A stretch of DNA of 64,000 nt from Piscirickettsiaceae bacterium (GCA_013215775.1 JABSQO010000001.1:209097-273096); one strand, 5' to 3'; positions 8,827 through 18,633 are shown, numbered from the stretch's first letter. A program made the numbers and translations. Notes: generated from the letters alone by a model not told the origin.

Positions 8827-9719
8827 GCCATGATCTCCTGCAAATGGAAGTGGAAAGGACCAAGCTTACCGCCATAGTTACCGGCGCTAATTCGGCGGAT
8901 ACCATTTTCAGCACCCAAATCACAGACAGCTTGTATACCTACTCGCATTACCTTATCGATATCTTCTTTGGTCAAACCATCAATAACGATTTCCATCACT
9001 GATTCAACTTCCGCCGATAGATCACTTTTAGTTTGCCCCTTTAAAGTAGGACAAAAAGCATCATTAGTGGAGGCATTCAGTGCTTTAAATTTTGAGCCCA
9101 CTTTAGAGCCTGAGCGAACAACTCCACCAGGGAATGGCATAATCACATTAGGGCATTTTCTCATTTCTTCAATGGCAGCTTCACATGCAGTTAAGGCTTG
9201 TTCCTGTGATTCAGCTAATACCAAAAAGTTACCACCGCCAACAGAAGCTTGAACACCTGTTTTTTCTTGCGTTAAAAACTCGCCATCCATAACCGGAATA
9301 CGCCAATAACGTTTGCCATCAATCATTTTCGAAATCTGGAAACCATCACCGAAATAACGTAGGTTTTGACCCAAAGCTATTTCAGTCTCACTTTCTAACC
9401 CTGAAAATAATGCAGATGTAGGCGAGGTAAGCACGCACTGACCTGATCTGGTTTCAACTTGTTTTGCTAGACTTTTACCACCCATTGCAAAGATCAATAT
9501 AGAGACACCAGGACGACCATCAGGGGTTTCACTAGGGTCCAGCACTCTTTCAATACCCGCCTCACAACCACAAGCAATAACGGAGGTGGCGAATCCAGTA
9601 AAAGTTTGTGCTGAAATCATCGCCCATTTTGCATTAAGAGCAGTAATGATTAAGCGAGTCCCTTTCATTGGAAACGCTTCGGCAAAGGTCTTATCAATTG
9701 TCACACCATTGATAATCAT
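8823..9719 (-). CDS. fhcD: Formyltransferase (formylmethanofuran:H4MPT type), FhcD
   Basis: A 298-residue formyltransferase (Ftr/FhcD) that moves the formyl group between tetrahydromethanopterin and the methanofuran-like carrier bound in the Fhc complex. Family features seen: the N-terminal MIINGVTIDKTFAEAFPMKG, the segment RPGVSILIFAMGGK, MPFPGGVVRSGSKVGSKF and the C-terminal GNYGGKLGPFHFHL. Length agrees with archaeal and bacterial homologues (~300). It overlaps fhcC by four bases downstream and fhcA by four bases upstream. Cytoplasmic. Direct marker of an H4MPT-dependent C1 pathway. Confidence 0.95.
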   Translation of the reverse strand: MIINGVTIDKTFAEAFPMKGTRLIITALNAKWAMISAQTFTGFATSVIACGCEAGIERVLDPSETPDGRPGVSILIFAMGGKSLAKQVETRSGQCVLTSPTSALFSGLESETEIALGQNLRYFGDGFQISKMIDGKRYWRIPVMDGEFLTQEKTGVQASVGGGNFLVLAESQEQALTACEAAIEEMRKCPNVIMPFPGGVVRSGSKVGSKFKALNASTNDAFCPTLKGQTKSDLSAEVESVMEIVIDGLTKEDIDKVMRVGIQAVCDLGAENGIRRISAGNYGGKLGPFHFHLQEIMA

Positions 9720-11383
9720 ATTGTGCCTCCTTTATGTAACGGCTGCACGGTCAAACTTCCCCTGCCATCATCAACAATTTCATCATCACTGATTTTGAAG
9801 TTACCCATTTTCATGGTGTGATAACGATCAAAATAAGGTTTCAATTCTTTTTCAATACTGTTGTCATATTCAGGTTTAACCACGTGAGTCGTACCCCAGG
9901 TAACCTCAATTAACTCGCCATTTTTAACCACCATGGTGCCATCTTTAAACACATAGTCAGGTTTACTAAACATTTTTTCGCGATCAGCATCATCGGTATA
10001 AACAGTAATATCAGCTGCACCACCAGCACCAAGGTGACCACGATCTGCCAATCCGACCAACTTGGCTGCACCAGCTCTGGTCATAATGGCTATTTCATAT
10101 AAGGTATATTCTCGATCAAGTGAGGCTAAATGCCCTGCTTTCTGTGCTTCTGGGTGTATGGTTGATAGCACATCATTACGGAACGTTTTATCCATCAATA
10201 ATCTGATTAAATGTGGATAACTGGTAAATGGCGCACCATTGGGATGATCGGTTGTTAAGAATACTCGCCAAGGATCATCCACCATTAAGAAGGTTTCCAA
10301 GCCGATCATCCATTGCAGTGCATTAACGTAACTTTGATCTTTATATTTGAATGGCAACACCCCACAACCGGCATCACATTCGATATCCATACATACCCAT
10401 TTATTTGGGCTGGCAAATGGATGGGCAGCATGTTGACGCATACTGTCGCCCGACGCGGTGACTGTTTGACCAAATAATATTTGACCGACATCAGCGGTAA
10501 TATTTTTGTGTTTATTAATAACCTCAGCAATTTCTGCCGAACCCGATGAGAACTTATAGTCACCTTCTGTACCATAACTATGGAACTGAATATGCGTCAT
10601 ATGCATTGGTAAACCGTTAATACCTTCCATCGTATCAATAGTGGTGCCTAAGTTACCTGGCACGCCTAAGTTACAGCCATGAACATGTAATGGGTGTGGT
10701 ATCCCCAACTCTTTTACCGCTGTTGCTAAGCGTAATAAAATATCACGTGGGGTGACACCGTAATATTGGTTTTTCTCATCAAGGTCTAACTTGCGTTGAT
10801 TAAATTTAAACGCATTAATACCGCCCGGATTGACAACTTTCACACCAATAGCCTGACTATGATGAATGGTCCAAGCTACATAATTATTAATCGCTTCTTG
10901 ATCATCGTTAGCGGCCATCATACGAAGAAGGAAGTCATCACTTCCCAGCATGACATAGCCCCCTTTATCAATTATCGGTGTATCACCCATTTCCATATGA
11001 GCCTGACGCGCATTGACTGGCAAAATAGCAGGTTCAAATCCGGCGGTATAACCCATTTCAGCATAACGATAGCCGGCGGTTAATGTACTAGGTGCAGCAT
11101 GGCCACAACCAGAACGCATTAATTCTGTACGAGCGACGATATCAGCAGCATGATCCTCTGGCAACATGGTTCGAGCAATATTGACCTTACCGCCACCAAT
11201 ATGGGTATGCATATCAATTGCACCTGCCATAACAACCTTGCCACGGAGATCTATCTCTGTCGTAATTTTTTCATCTATAGGCTTATCAACTATACGACCA
11301 TCACGAATATAAATATCGTGAACCTCACCATCTATACCGTGGGCCGGATCGTAAATTCTACCGCCTGTTAACTTCATTAACAT
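9716..11383 (-). CDS. fhcA: Formyltransferase/hydrolase complex subunit A
   Basis: A 555-residue amidohydrolase-type protein, the FhcA homologue of formylmethanofuran dehydrogenase subunit A. The metal-binding HxH motif is intact in AGAIDMHTHIGGGKVN, and further conserved stretches are PLHVHGCNLGVPGN, THIQFHSYG and LTTDHPNGAPF, which carry later metal ligands. In the bacterial complex this subunit hydrolyses the formylated carrier to formate. The gene lies 15 bases after fhcB and overlaps fhcD, so the order is fhcB-A-D-C as in other methylotrophs. Length (~550) is typical. Confidence 0.95.
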   Translation of the reverse strand: MLMKLTGGRIYDPAHGIDGEVHDIYIRDGRIVDKPIDEKITTEIDLRGKVVMAGAIDMHTHIGGGKVNIARTMLPEDHAADIVARTELMRSGCGHAAPSTLTAGYRYAEMGYTAGFEPAILPVNARQAHMEMGDTPIIDKGGYVMLGSDDFLLRMMAANDDQEAINNYVAWTIHHSQAIGVKVVNPGGINAFKFNQRKLDLDEKNQYYGVTPRDILLRLATAVKELGIPHPLHVHGCNLGVPGNLGTTIDTMEGINGLPMHMTHIQFHSYGTEGDYKFSSGSAEIAEVINKHKNITADVGQILFGQTVTASGDSMRQHAAHPFASPNKWVCMDIECDAGCGVLPFKYKDQSYVNALQWMIGLETFLMVDDPWRVFLTTDHPNGAPFTSYPHLIRLLMDKTFRNDVLSTIHPEAQKAGHLASLDREYTLYEIAIMTRAGAAKLVGLADRGHLGAGGAADITVYTDDADREKMFSKPDYVFKDGTMVVKNGELIEVTWGTTHVVKPEYDNSIEKELKPYFDRYHTMKMGNFKISDDEIVDDGRGSLTVQPLHKGGTI

Positions 11384-11398
11384 ATCTTCGTCTGTTCC

Positions 11399-12673
11399 TT
11401 ATAACGCTTGTTCAACAGCAGTTAACACATCAAAAGTGCTGGGCAAGCCACTGTCGCGTAATTTTCTTAAGGGTATTGATACCACGCCATCACAACGGAA
11501 AGCACGTCCAACGTGATCAATCCCTGGTGTGCCTACCGGAATAAAGACTTCTGGTTCGGTTTCAAATGTCATACCTGATCGGCCCAAGACTACCGTCGTC
11601 GCATTGGACCTTGGAGGGGTTCTTTCAATATTAAAACTAGAAATCCACAATAATGTATCAACTTCATCATTGTCTAACATACGCTGCGTATCCGATAAAT
11701 AGGGATCATAATCTGGAAAACCACGATTAAAATTAGTCCGCATGGGATAACCAGACTGCCAAGCTGAAACTTGATTTGCCGTTATACTGCCCTCTTTGCC
11801 ACCTAAAGGTAAACCACTCGAACGTGTCGTTAAATTAAGGTCTTTGACCATTTCACACATCGTTTGCACAGAGACTTCAGCATGATCAAAATCTAGATTT
11901 TCTGCTGACCACACCACGACTGAATATTTGGCTTGCTTCAATTGTTCAGCCAAAGTAGCTAATACGCTGATGGCAATGCCGCCGACTTGTTTCGCTTGAA
12001 TAATCTTGCCATTTACCAAGGCCCGTAGTATTGATAAAACCTCTGGCAAATCGGCATCATCACAGGCTAGAACTTGAGCCTTTTTACCTTGCGGTGAGGT
12101 TGATACATCTCCAGAAGGTGCTTTGCCAAGATAGACCACTTCTCGTGATTCTATATCTTGATTAAACATACTTTCTTTATTCCACACCATGCGTTCATAA
12201 AAGCGAGGAAAGTCAGCTTCAATATCACTCCCAACAACCAGCAAAAGATCTACTCGATTTCTTACTTCTGTTAATGTTGTCACCATCCAGCCAGTATCTT
12301 GTAATACTAAGGTATTTCTAAACCCTGCGGCTGAATCCATATTATCAATCGTGGCACGGCTTTTATCTGCTAATGCCATGGCTGAACGAGCACCATTTAA
12401 ATCTGTCGCCATGCCAGCAATAACAGGCTGTTTACTCTCTCTCAGTAAATCTGCCACATGAGAAATAGCTTGTTCTAAGGAAGCTTCTTTGCCTTTCACC
12501 CGCGGTGAAGTGTCAGTAATCGGTGTTTCAAACCCTGCTCTGGTGACGACATCTCCATTTTCTAAGACAGATAACGTATCGCCTTCAACTTTAATTTTAA
12601 GATCATCAACAGCAATGCCACAAAAAGGGCTGGGTACATCTTGCCAAATTCCCGGTTCCGTCATTTCTGTCAT
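11399..12673 (-). CDS. fhcB: Formyltransferase/hydrolase complex subunit B
   Basis: A 424-residue FhcB, related to the catalytic subunit of archaeal formylmethanofuran dehydrogenase. Near the N-terminus is the conserved FCGIAVDDLKIKVEGD. Recognisable later parts are the QPVIAGMATDLNGARSAMALADK region and LLVVGSDIEADFPRFYERM. Archaeal enzymes have a [4Fe-4S] motif and a molybdopterin/tungsten active-site Cys or Sec; FhcB proteins lack redox activity and this one shows no CxxCxxxC cluster motif, consistent with the bacterial complex being a hydrolase only (established for the family). First gene of fhcBADC; the start codon is ATG with AAGGACTCAC just upstream. Confidence 0.93.
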   Translation of the reverse strand: MTEMTEPGIWQDVPSPFCGIAVDDLKIKVEGDTLSVLENGDVVTRAGFETPITDTSPRVKGKEASLEQAISHVADLLRESKQPVIAGMATDLNGARSAMALADKSRATIDNMDSAAGFRNTLVLQDTGWMVTTLTEVRNRVDLLLVVGSDIEADFPRFYERMVWNKESMFNQDIESREVVYLGKAPSGDVSTSPQGKKAQVLACDDADLPEVLSILRALVNGKIIQAKQVGGIAISVLATLAEQLKQAKYSVVVWSAENLDFDHAEVSVQTMCEMVKDLNLTTRSSGLPLGGKEGSITANQVSAWQSGYPMRTNFNRGFPDYDPYLSDTQRMLDNDEVDTLLWISSFNIERTPPRSNATTVVLGRSGMTFETEPEVFIPVGTPGIDHVGRAFRCDGVVSIPLRKLRDSGLPSTFDVLTAVEQAL

Positions 12674-12745
12674 CTTGTGAGTCCTTAATCGTACTTAATA
12701 TATTTAAAATATTTGATCTGATGGTGTGCCTTCAAAGGGGCCTTT

Positions 12746-12826
12746 TTACTCACTAGGCTGCCATTGCACAACTTGTTCAATTTTCTTGGCTAATTCAGCT
12801 AGATGGCCTACGGGGTAAATCACCAT
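12746..12826 (-). CDS. Possible 26-residue peptide upstream of fhcB
   Basis: A very short reading frame on the same strand as fhcB, starting MVIYPVGHLAELAKKIEQ and ending in QPSE. An AAGGGA element stands about five bases before the ATG. It has a plausible amphipathic helix but no family I recognise. It could be a small leader gene of the fhc operon, a remnant of a lost gene, or chance. It is the only coding candidate in the 200-base gap between the SPOR gene and fhcB. Confidence 0.25.
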   Translation of the reverse strand: MVIYPVGHLAELAKKIEQVVQWQPSE

Positions 12827-12873
12827 CAATGTCCCTTACCAGCTACTGGTTAACCTTTTTGAGCATACTACAA

Positions 12874-13446
12874 TTATCCATGCTTGGCGCGCATTAGTAG
12901 CGTCTCAATTCCATTTTGTTTTAATTGTTTTTGTAGCGCATCAACTTTCTCTCGACCAACGATTGGACCGATCTGAACACGGTGCCACGTGTCTTTATTA
13001 TCAATCGTCACCGTTTGAACTTTTGACTCAATTCCCAAGAAAGCTAACCGCGCTTTAAACCCATCCGCATCAGACAGATTCCTAAAGGATCCAACCTGTA
13101 ATAAATAACTTGTTTTTGCAATTTCCTTGCTTGTGTTGACTTGTTCTGTTTGCTGTTGTGGTGGCGCCGTCACAATTTTTGTTTGTGATCTTTTCGGGAA
13201 ATCTACCACCACCTCCATTTCTGGCAACAAGGTATAGAAATCAAAGGTGGGTTCGATCGTTTTTGATTTCTTTTCAACTTTTTTTGCGACGACCTTATCT
13301 TCATTATCTGCAGGCACATTATCTTTAAGGTGTAATAGAAACATGACAAATAAACCGATAGCAAAACTAATAAACATAGGAGCCCATGGTAATGAGCTTT
13401 GCTCTACCGTTTTTCTTCTATTTCCTTTGTTTCTTCTTTCAGCCAC
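12874..13446 (-). CDS. SPOR-domain membrane protein (FtsN-like)
   Basis: A 190-residue inner-membrane protein. A short basic cytoplasmic N-terminus (AERRNKGNRRKTV) precedes one transmembrane helix (about residues 22-40), a charged periplasmic linker with KKVEKKSK, and a C-terminal SPOR domain (about residues 112-186) with YLLQVGSFRNLSDADGFKARL and HRVQIGPIVGREKVDAL. SPOR domains bind denuded septal peptidoglycan, and proteins encoded just after argS in gammaproteobacteria are commonly FtsN-like division proteins. The start is GTG overlapping the argS stop by one base, so it is coupled to argS. The essential FtsN region is not identifiable by eye, so the FtsN name is avoided. Confidence 0.88.
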   Translation of the reverse strand: MAERRNKGNRRKTVEQSSLPWAPMFISFAIGLFVMFLLHLKDNVPADNEDKVVAKKVEKKSKTIEPTFDFYTLLPEMEVVVDFPKRSQTKIVTAPPQQQTEQVNTSKEIAKTSYLLQVGSFRNLSDADGFKARLAFLGIESKVQTVTIDNKDTWHRVQIGPIVGREKVDALQKQLKQNGIETLLMRAKHG

Positions 13447-15206
13447 TACATCGTCTCCGGAGCTGATACACCTATAATACTTAGGCCATTTTTGATGACC
13501 TGTTTGACAGACTGAACCAATGTCAATCGCGCCTGGCTCAGTTCAACATCATCAATAATAAAGTGGTGAGCATTGTAATAAGTATGGAAATCACGAGCCA
13601 CATCGGTCAGATAATGAGCCAAAATATGTGGTGTGAAATTAATTGCTGCTGACTCCAATACCTCAGGATAACGTGCTAACACGGTCAATAAGGCCTGCTC
13701 ATGATCCTCTGTTAAACGATTTAAATTTTTCTCGCCCTGATTCTGATCCCAAGCCAAGCCACGATCAGCTAATTGTCTAAACACGCTACACACTCGAGCA
13801 TGGGCATATTGAATATAATAAACAGGGTTATCGTTACTTTGTGATTTTGCCAATTCCAGATCAAAATCCATATGTTGGTCAGCACCCCGCATTACATAGA
13901 AAAATCGTGCTGCATCTTTACCAACCTCTTTACGCAATTCACGTAAAGTCACGAATTGGCCACTACGGGTCGACATCGCAACTTTTTCTTTACCACGATA
14001 AAGCACAGCAAACTGCACCAACAACACTTTCAGTTTATCTGCATCTTGACCCATGGCAGTTAACGAGGCTGTTACCCTTGGAATATAGCCGTGATGATCA
14101 CTACCCCAAATATCGATTACGGTATCAAAGCCACGGTTAAATTTATTTAAGTGATAAGCAATATCAGAAGCAAAGTAAGTGGTTTGGCCATTATCACGTA
14201 CTACAACACGATCTTTTTCATCACCAAAATCTGTTGACTTAAACCACCATGCTCCCTCTTTTTCATAAAGAATATTTGACGCTTTTAATTGTTCTATCGC
14301 CTTATCAACATCGCCTGATTCCATCAATGATCGTTCAGAGAACCATTCATCATAATCAGTACCAAAATCAGCTAGATCATCCCGAATATCTGCCAGAATA
14401 GAATTCAACCCAATATCAAACACATGGCGATAAGACGTTTCACCTAATAAAGTCTTTGCTTGTTGGATTAAAGCGTCAATATGCTGTTCTTTATCACCAC
14501 CTTGAGGTTCATCAGCGGGGATATCAGCAAAAACATCAGTAGCAGCATGACGAAACTTATCTTGCTGATCAGCTTTTATCGTTGCAGCAATCTCACTAAC
14601 ATAAGTTCCCTTGTAGCCATTACTAGGAAAAGTAAACTCTTCACCACACGCTTCTAGATATCGTAACCACACACTGGTGGCAAGAATATCCATCTGTCGA
14701 CCCGCATCATTAACATAATATTCACGATGTACATCAAAACCAACAGCAGCTAATAAACTACTCACTACCGAGCCATAGGCTGCACCACGACCATGACCAA
14801 CATGTAATGGTCCTGTCGGGTTAGCGGACACAAATTCAACTTGTACAGATTTACCTTCACCGATTTTGCTTCGGCCAAACTGATCACCTGAAACAAGGAT
14901 ATCTTTAACGATTTGTTGCGCAGAATCTGCCGACAAGGTGAAGTTAATAAAACCAGGTCCGGCGATATCTACCTGGGTAATAAAATCGACATTTGATAGT
15001 GCTTCAACAATAAATGTCGCTATTTGGCGAGGGTTCATTTTGGCTGAGCGCGCCAACATCATTGCAACATTACAAGCAAAGTCGCCATGGGCCTTATCTT
15101 TAGTGCGATCTATTTGTATTTCAGGCAGATCAATTTCAGGTAATGATCCGTTAGCGATTAAATCAACTAATGATTGCTGGATCAGTTTTTTTAGCTGGTC
15201 TTTCAA
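13446..15206 (-). CDS. argS: Arginyl-tRNA synthetase
   Basis: A 586-residue class I synthetase charging tRNA-Arg. The N-terminal ~110 residues are the Add-1 domain that contacts the tRNA D-loop. The HIGH signature is [11 protein letters not shown], after [11 protein letters not shown]. The KMSKS loop is degenerate (KVAMSTRSG), which is normal for many ArgRS enzymes. The C-terminal anticodon-binding DALR domain contains YNAHHF and ends in a helix. Length is typical of bacterial ArgRS (~580). It shares a one-base overlap with the downstream SPOR gene. Confidence 0.96.
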   Translation of the reverse strand: MKDQLKKLIQQSLVDLIANGSLPEIDLPEIQIDRTKDKAHGDFACNVAMMLARSAKMNPRQIATFIVEALSNVDFITQVDIAGPGFINFTLSADSAQQIVKDILVSGDQFGRSKIGEGKSVQVEFVSANPTGPLHVGHGRGAAYGSVVSSLLAAVGFDVHREYYVNDAGRQMDILATSVWLRYLEACGEEFTFPSNGYKGTYVSEIAATIKADQQDKFRHAATDVFADIPADEPQGGDKEQHIDALIQQAKTLLGETSYRHVFDIGLNSILADIRDDLADFGTDYDEWFSERSLMESGDVDKAIEQLKASNILYEKEGAWWFKSTDFGDEKDRVVVRDNGQTTYFASDIAYHLNKFNRGFDTVIDIWGSDHHGYIPRVTASLTAMGQDADKLKVLLVQFAVLYRGKEKVAMSTRSGQFVTLRELRKEVGKDAARFFYVMRGADQHMDFDLELAKSQSNDNPVYYIQYAHARVCSVFRQLADRGLAWDQNQGEKNLNRLTEDHEQALLTVLARYPEVLESAAINFTPHILAHYLTDVARDFHTYYNAHHFIIDDVELSQARLTLVQSVKQVIKNGLSIIGVSAPETM

Positions 15207-15304
15207 TGTGGGAGAACCTTACAAATTTAATCGGGTTATTTTAACTGATCATTGTTTGTTGATCATCATCATTAAAATCTAAATCTGTATTTAATAACTG
15301 TTAT

Positions 15305-17488
15305 TCACAATAAATCCATAGGATCAATATCAATAGACCACCTGACTTTTCTCGCTAATTTTAACCTTGAAATAACATCCATATATTGATCTAATAACTG
15401 ATGTATTGGTTTTCGATGAGGTGATGATAATAATAATTGGGCCCGATAACGGCCCGCCCTCTTTTCCATAATTGCCGGTACCGGCCCCATTACCATCACT
15501 TGTTGCTGTTTGTGCTGATTAAATATTGCTAACACTTCTGTTAAAAATTGAATGGCGAGTTGTTGCTGTTTATCCTCAGCTCTAATGACACATAATGATC
15601 CTGCCGGTGGCAAACTAATATTTTGTCGTTGTTGCAGTAATTTTTCTGCTGTGTATGAATAACCTTTACCAATTAAGTCTTGCCAAAGCTCATGCTGTGG
15701 TTGACTGGTTTGAATAAACACTTCACCTGGTTTTTTACCTCGGCCGGCTCGTCCTGTTACTTGAGTTATTAATTGGGCTAATACTTCCGTTGCACGAAAA
15801 TCAGCACTAAATAAGCCTTGATCAGCATCGATCACACCGACTAAGGTAACGTTATGAAAGTCATGACCTTTCGCTAGAATTTGGGTGCCCACTAATATTT
15901 TGGCGCCACCTTGTTGGATATCTTTCACTACCTCTGCAAAAGCATTCACTCTTTGAGTACTGTCTCGATCAATTCTTAATACTGATGTCTCAGGAAAATA
16001 GCGTTGTAATGTTTGTTCTATTTGTTCGGTACCTGCACCATAGGTATTTAAGTCTGCGGTTTGACATTGTGGACACTCCCTCGGTAACCGTTGGATAAAA
16101 CCACAGTGATGACACATCAATATATTACGGCGTTGATGTACTATCATTCGAGCATCACAGTGTGAACATTTCGCCTGCCAACTGCAGTCATGGCACATTA
16201 AAACGGGAGCAAAACCACGGCGATTAATAAAAAGTAGAACCTGATTTTCAGCTGCTATTTGAGTTTTTATGGCTTGATACAGTTCACTTGAAATACCACT
16301 ATCTGCACTCGGACCGGCTGTGTCTATCAGTTTCACTTTTGGAAGTGTTGCTCCAGTCGCTCGCTTATTCAACGTTAATAATTGATAGCGTTTTTTCTGG
16401 ACGTGATACAAGGATTCTAATGACGGCGTTGCACTACCTAATACAATCGGGATGGCCAATCTTTTTGCTCTGATTAAAGCAATATTACGAGCGTGGTAGC
16501 GAAGACCATCTTGTTGTTTATAAGAACTGTCATGCTCTTCATCAATAATGATTAAGCCTGGATTTTTCAGTGCGGTGAAGATAGCAGACCGCGTACCAAT
16601 GACCACATTTGCTAAACCTTCCTTTGCTAATAACCATGCTTGTTTGCGTTCACCATCCGATATTGATGAATTCAACACCACAATATGGGCAGTAAGGCGT
16701 TGTCGAAACCGCTCGACAAATTGCGTCGTTAAACCAATTTCAGGGATGAGGATGAGTACTTGTTTGTTTTCAGCGATCATTTGTTGCGTCAGCTGAATAT
16801 AAACCTCTGTTTTACCACTACCTGTTATTCCGTGAAGTAGGTGCGTTGAAAAAGAGCCCCTTAATTGCCAAATTTTATCGACGGCGTTTTGTTGCTCATT
16901 ATTTAAAGTGCACGGTGTTGACGAACTTTGTTGTTTTGGAGGAAATTTTATCTGCTCTTTCTGAACAATTATCTTTTTATCTTCTAAACTCAGTAAAGAA
17001 GAGCGGCACTGCCCTACTTGTTGTGTTATTTCTTTTTGCGTTAATCCTAGAGAAGAGTTCTGAAGAAGGTCAATGATCTGTTGTTGTTTAGCACCTAGTT
17101 TATTTTCCTTTGATCTTGATGTTAGCTGCCAGAAAGCTTCTGTTGTTAAATTTGCATTATCGCCATGTCGTATTTTTTTAGGTAATGCTGCTTGAAAACA
17201 ATCACCTATCGGGTGATGGTAATAATCACTAACCCACTTAATCAAGTTGAATAATTCAGTGGTAACAATAGGCGAAGAATCGAGAGCCTTAATAATTTTT
17301 TTTAACTTTGATGTTTGGATTTCATCATTCGCTTTCAGAGTATTGATTACAATGCCAACGACCTGTCTTGATCCAAAAGGAACGAGAACTCGCATTCCCT
17401 TTTCTAAATTTGTTATTTCATTACCAGGTAAATAATCAAATATTTGTCTCAAGGGACAAGGGATGGCAATTTGAGTTATGTAAGTCAT
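15305..17488 (-). CDS. priA: Primosomal protein N' (replication-restart helicase PriA)
   Basis: A 727-residue PriA, the 3'-5' helicase that reloads the replisome at stalled forks. The N-terminal DNA-binding region (residues 1-~180) is followed by Walker A LLHGITGSGKTEVY, the helicase motif IIIDEEHDSSYKQQDG, GSATPSLES, then the zinc-binding insert with eight cysteines in CHDC, CSHC, CHHC and CPQC pairs, and C-terminal motifs VGTQILAKGHDF and TQVTGRAGRG. Length matches the family. The gene is divergent from folA across a 311-base AT-rich gap containing three perfect DnaA boxes. Confidence 0.96.
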   Translation of the reverse strand: MTYITQIAIPCPLRQIFDYLPGNEITNLEKGMRVLVPFGSRQVVGIVINTLKANDEIQTSKLKKIIKALDSSPIVTTELFNLIKWVSDYYHHPIGDCFQAALPKKIRHGDNANLTTEAFWQLTSRSKENKLGAKQQQIIDLLQNSSLGLTQKEITQQVGQCRSSLLSLEDKKIIVQKEQIKFPPKQQSSSTPCTLNNEQQNAVDKIWQLRGSFSTHLLHGITGSGKTEVYIQLTQQMIAENKQVLILIPEIGLTTQFVERFRQRLTAHIVVLNSSISDGERKQAWLLAKEGLANVVIGTRSAIFTALKNPGLIIIDEEHDSSYKQQDGLRYHARNIALIRAKRLAIPIVLGSATPSLESLYHVQKKRYQLLTLNKRATGATLPKVKLIDTAGPSADSGISSELYQAIKTQIAAENQVLLFINRRGFAPVLMCHDCSWQAKCSHCDARMIVHQRRNILMCHHCGFIQRLPRECPQCQTADLNTYGAGTEQIEQTLQRYFPETSVLRIDRDSTQRVNAFAEVVKDIQQGGAKILVGTQILAKGHDFHNVTLVGVIDADQGLFSADFRATEVLAQLITQVTGRAGRGKKPGEVFIQTSQPQHELWQDLIGKGYSYTAEKLLQQRQNISLPPAGSLCVIRAEDKQQQLAIQFLTEVLAIFNQHKQQQVMVMGPVPAIMEKRAGRYRAQLLLSSPHRKPIHQLLDQYMDVISRLKLARKVRWSIDIDPMDLL

Positions 17489-17799
17489 ATAAACAATATA
17501 ATATTAATTTAAAAGATTATGATGATGATGATTAGTGTCGGTGGATATGTGGTTAACACGAAATTTAGTTCTTATATTAAATAGTTAGTGATAGTTTAAC
17601 TGTTGGTAACAATAATAGTTATTACTTTAAATCTTGTGGATAACTAGTCGACTTATCCACAGCAAAAGTTATCCACAGTTTATTCATTGAATTATTCGCA
17701 GTTTATACAGATGTTATTTTTGCAAGCAAGCAACACAGAACTAGAGGTTTCTCGTATTTCATATATGCTATTGGCAAAAGAATAAAAGCAGGTTAAAAA
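17489..17799. other. AT-rich intergenic region with DnaA-box cluster
   Basis: This gap between divergent priA and folA is strongly AT-rich. It contains three perfect 9-mer DnaA boxes within 43 bases: one in reverse orientation at 17635-17643 (TGTGGATAA) and two forward at 17653-17661 and 17669-17677 (TTATCCACA). A degenerate reverse box, TGTGGTTAA, lies near 17550. The flanking sequence includes long A/T runs such as ATATAATATTAATTTAAAAG at the priA side. The arrangement resembles a replication origin or a DnaA-titration/reactivation site, or a DnaA-controlled promoter for priA and folA. No gene was found inside. Confidence 0.6.
17635..17677. promoter_or_regulatory. Three DnaA boxes
   Basis: TGTGGATAA, TTATCCACA and TTATCCACA, all exact matches to the E. 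coli R1/R4 consensus. The first is inverted; the two forward boxes are spaced 16 bases start to start. Confidence 0.75.
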
Positions 17800-18285
17800 G
17801 TGAATATATCAATAATCGTAGCAACAGATGAACATGGGTTGATTGGTCGTGATAATGACTTACCGTGGAAGTTATCTGCTGATCTACAATATTTTCGTCG
17901 AGTGACAATGGGTAAACCGTTGATAATGGGGCGAAATACCCATGAATCCATTGGCCGCCCTTTACCTGGCAGGCAAAACATTATTTTGACTAAGAATATT
18001 GAGTATTTAGTTGATGGTTGTTCGGTTGTACATACAGTTGATGAGGCTTTGCACGCTTGTAATGATGTTGAAGAGGTAATGGTAATGGGTGGAGCATCGT
18101 TATATCAACAGCTTTTACCGCAAGCGAATAAGCTCTATTTAACCCTCGTTCATGCTCGCTTAGATGGCGACACTTGGTTTCCAGAGTGGGATAAAAATGA
18201 ATGGCGCGAAATAAGTAGGGAAGATCATCCTGCTGATGATAAAAACAATTACCCTTATAGTTTTATTAGTTACCAGCGGACCTAG
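17800..18285 (+). CDS. folA: Dihydrofolate reductase
   Basis: A 161-residue dihydrofolate reductase, reducing dihydrofolate to tetrahydrofolate with NADPH. Signatures: the N-terminal IIVATDEHGLIGRDNDLPW loop, with the Trp of LPWKLSADLQYF and the catalytic acidic residue (Asp in that stretch), then GKPLIMGRNTHESIG for NADPH and VMVMGGASLYQQLLP. Length is standard (~160). The start codon is GTG, behind AGCAGG. The 3' end overlaps the end of the convergent TIGR02647-type gene by four bases. Confidence 0.96.
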   Translation: MNISIIVATDEHGLIGRDNDLPWKLSADLQYFRRVTMGKPLIMGRNTHESIGRPLPGRQNIILTKNIEYLVDGCSVVHTVDEALHACNDVEEVMVMGGASLYQQLLPQANKLYLTLVHARLDGDTWFPEWDKNEWREISREDHPADDKNNYPYSFISYQRT

Positions 18286-18518
18286 TTCTCGGACGTTAGA
18301 ATACGCAATGCTGCTTGAGTATGCTCAGCAGCTTCATGACCTAAATCAGTTAAATAACCACCATCTTCTTGGCTAACCAAGCCTTTTTCATGTAATCGTT
18401 TAGTTGCAGAAATAAGATCTACACTAGCGGTGTGGTGAACCTTAATCCCTTCTTGCGTGGTGTCCAAATTATAACGAAGTAGAACTTCAATTTCATCAAC
18501 GAGAGCTTGTTTCATCAT
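18282..18518 (-). CDS. Small TIGR02647-type protein
   Basis: A 78-residue acidic cytoplasmic protein beginning MMKQALVDEIEVLLRYNLDT. Its layout, including the central VDLISATKRLHEKGLVSQEDGGYLT segment that looks like a winged-helix fragment, matches a small gammaproteobacterial family annotated as TIGR02647, sometimes called DNA-binding. The assignment is from memory of the family pattern and no function is proven. It overlaps the end of folA and has an AGGT element about 10 bases before its ATG. Confidence 0.7.
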   Translation of the reverse strand: MMKQALVDEIEVLLRYNLDTTQEGIKVHHTASVDLISATKRLHEKGLVSQEDGGYLTDLGHEAAEHTQAALRILTSEN

Positions 18519-18633
18519 TGTATTACCTAGTTTGATATCTATTAGGCATAATCCTACACTGATTAGAAATAATATCCATGGATTTTATTTTCAAAATAGT
18601 TGGCTGAAAAAAGGAGAGGTGTTTAGAAAAGTT

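Noticed and set aside
9716..11383. FhcA as a dihydropyrimidinase or urease-like hydrolase
   Set aside because: The HxH amidohydrolase motif is shared, but the operon with FhcB, FhcD and FhcC and the length fix it as FhcA.
17520..17535. GATGATGATGAT repeat near the DnaA boxes as a DnaA-trio element
   Set aside because: The trio reads TAG in the 5'-3' direction on the strand bound by DnaA; neither strand here gives that repeat.
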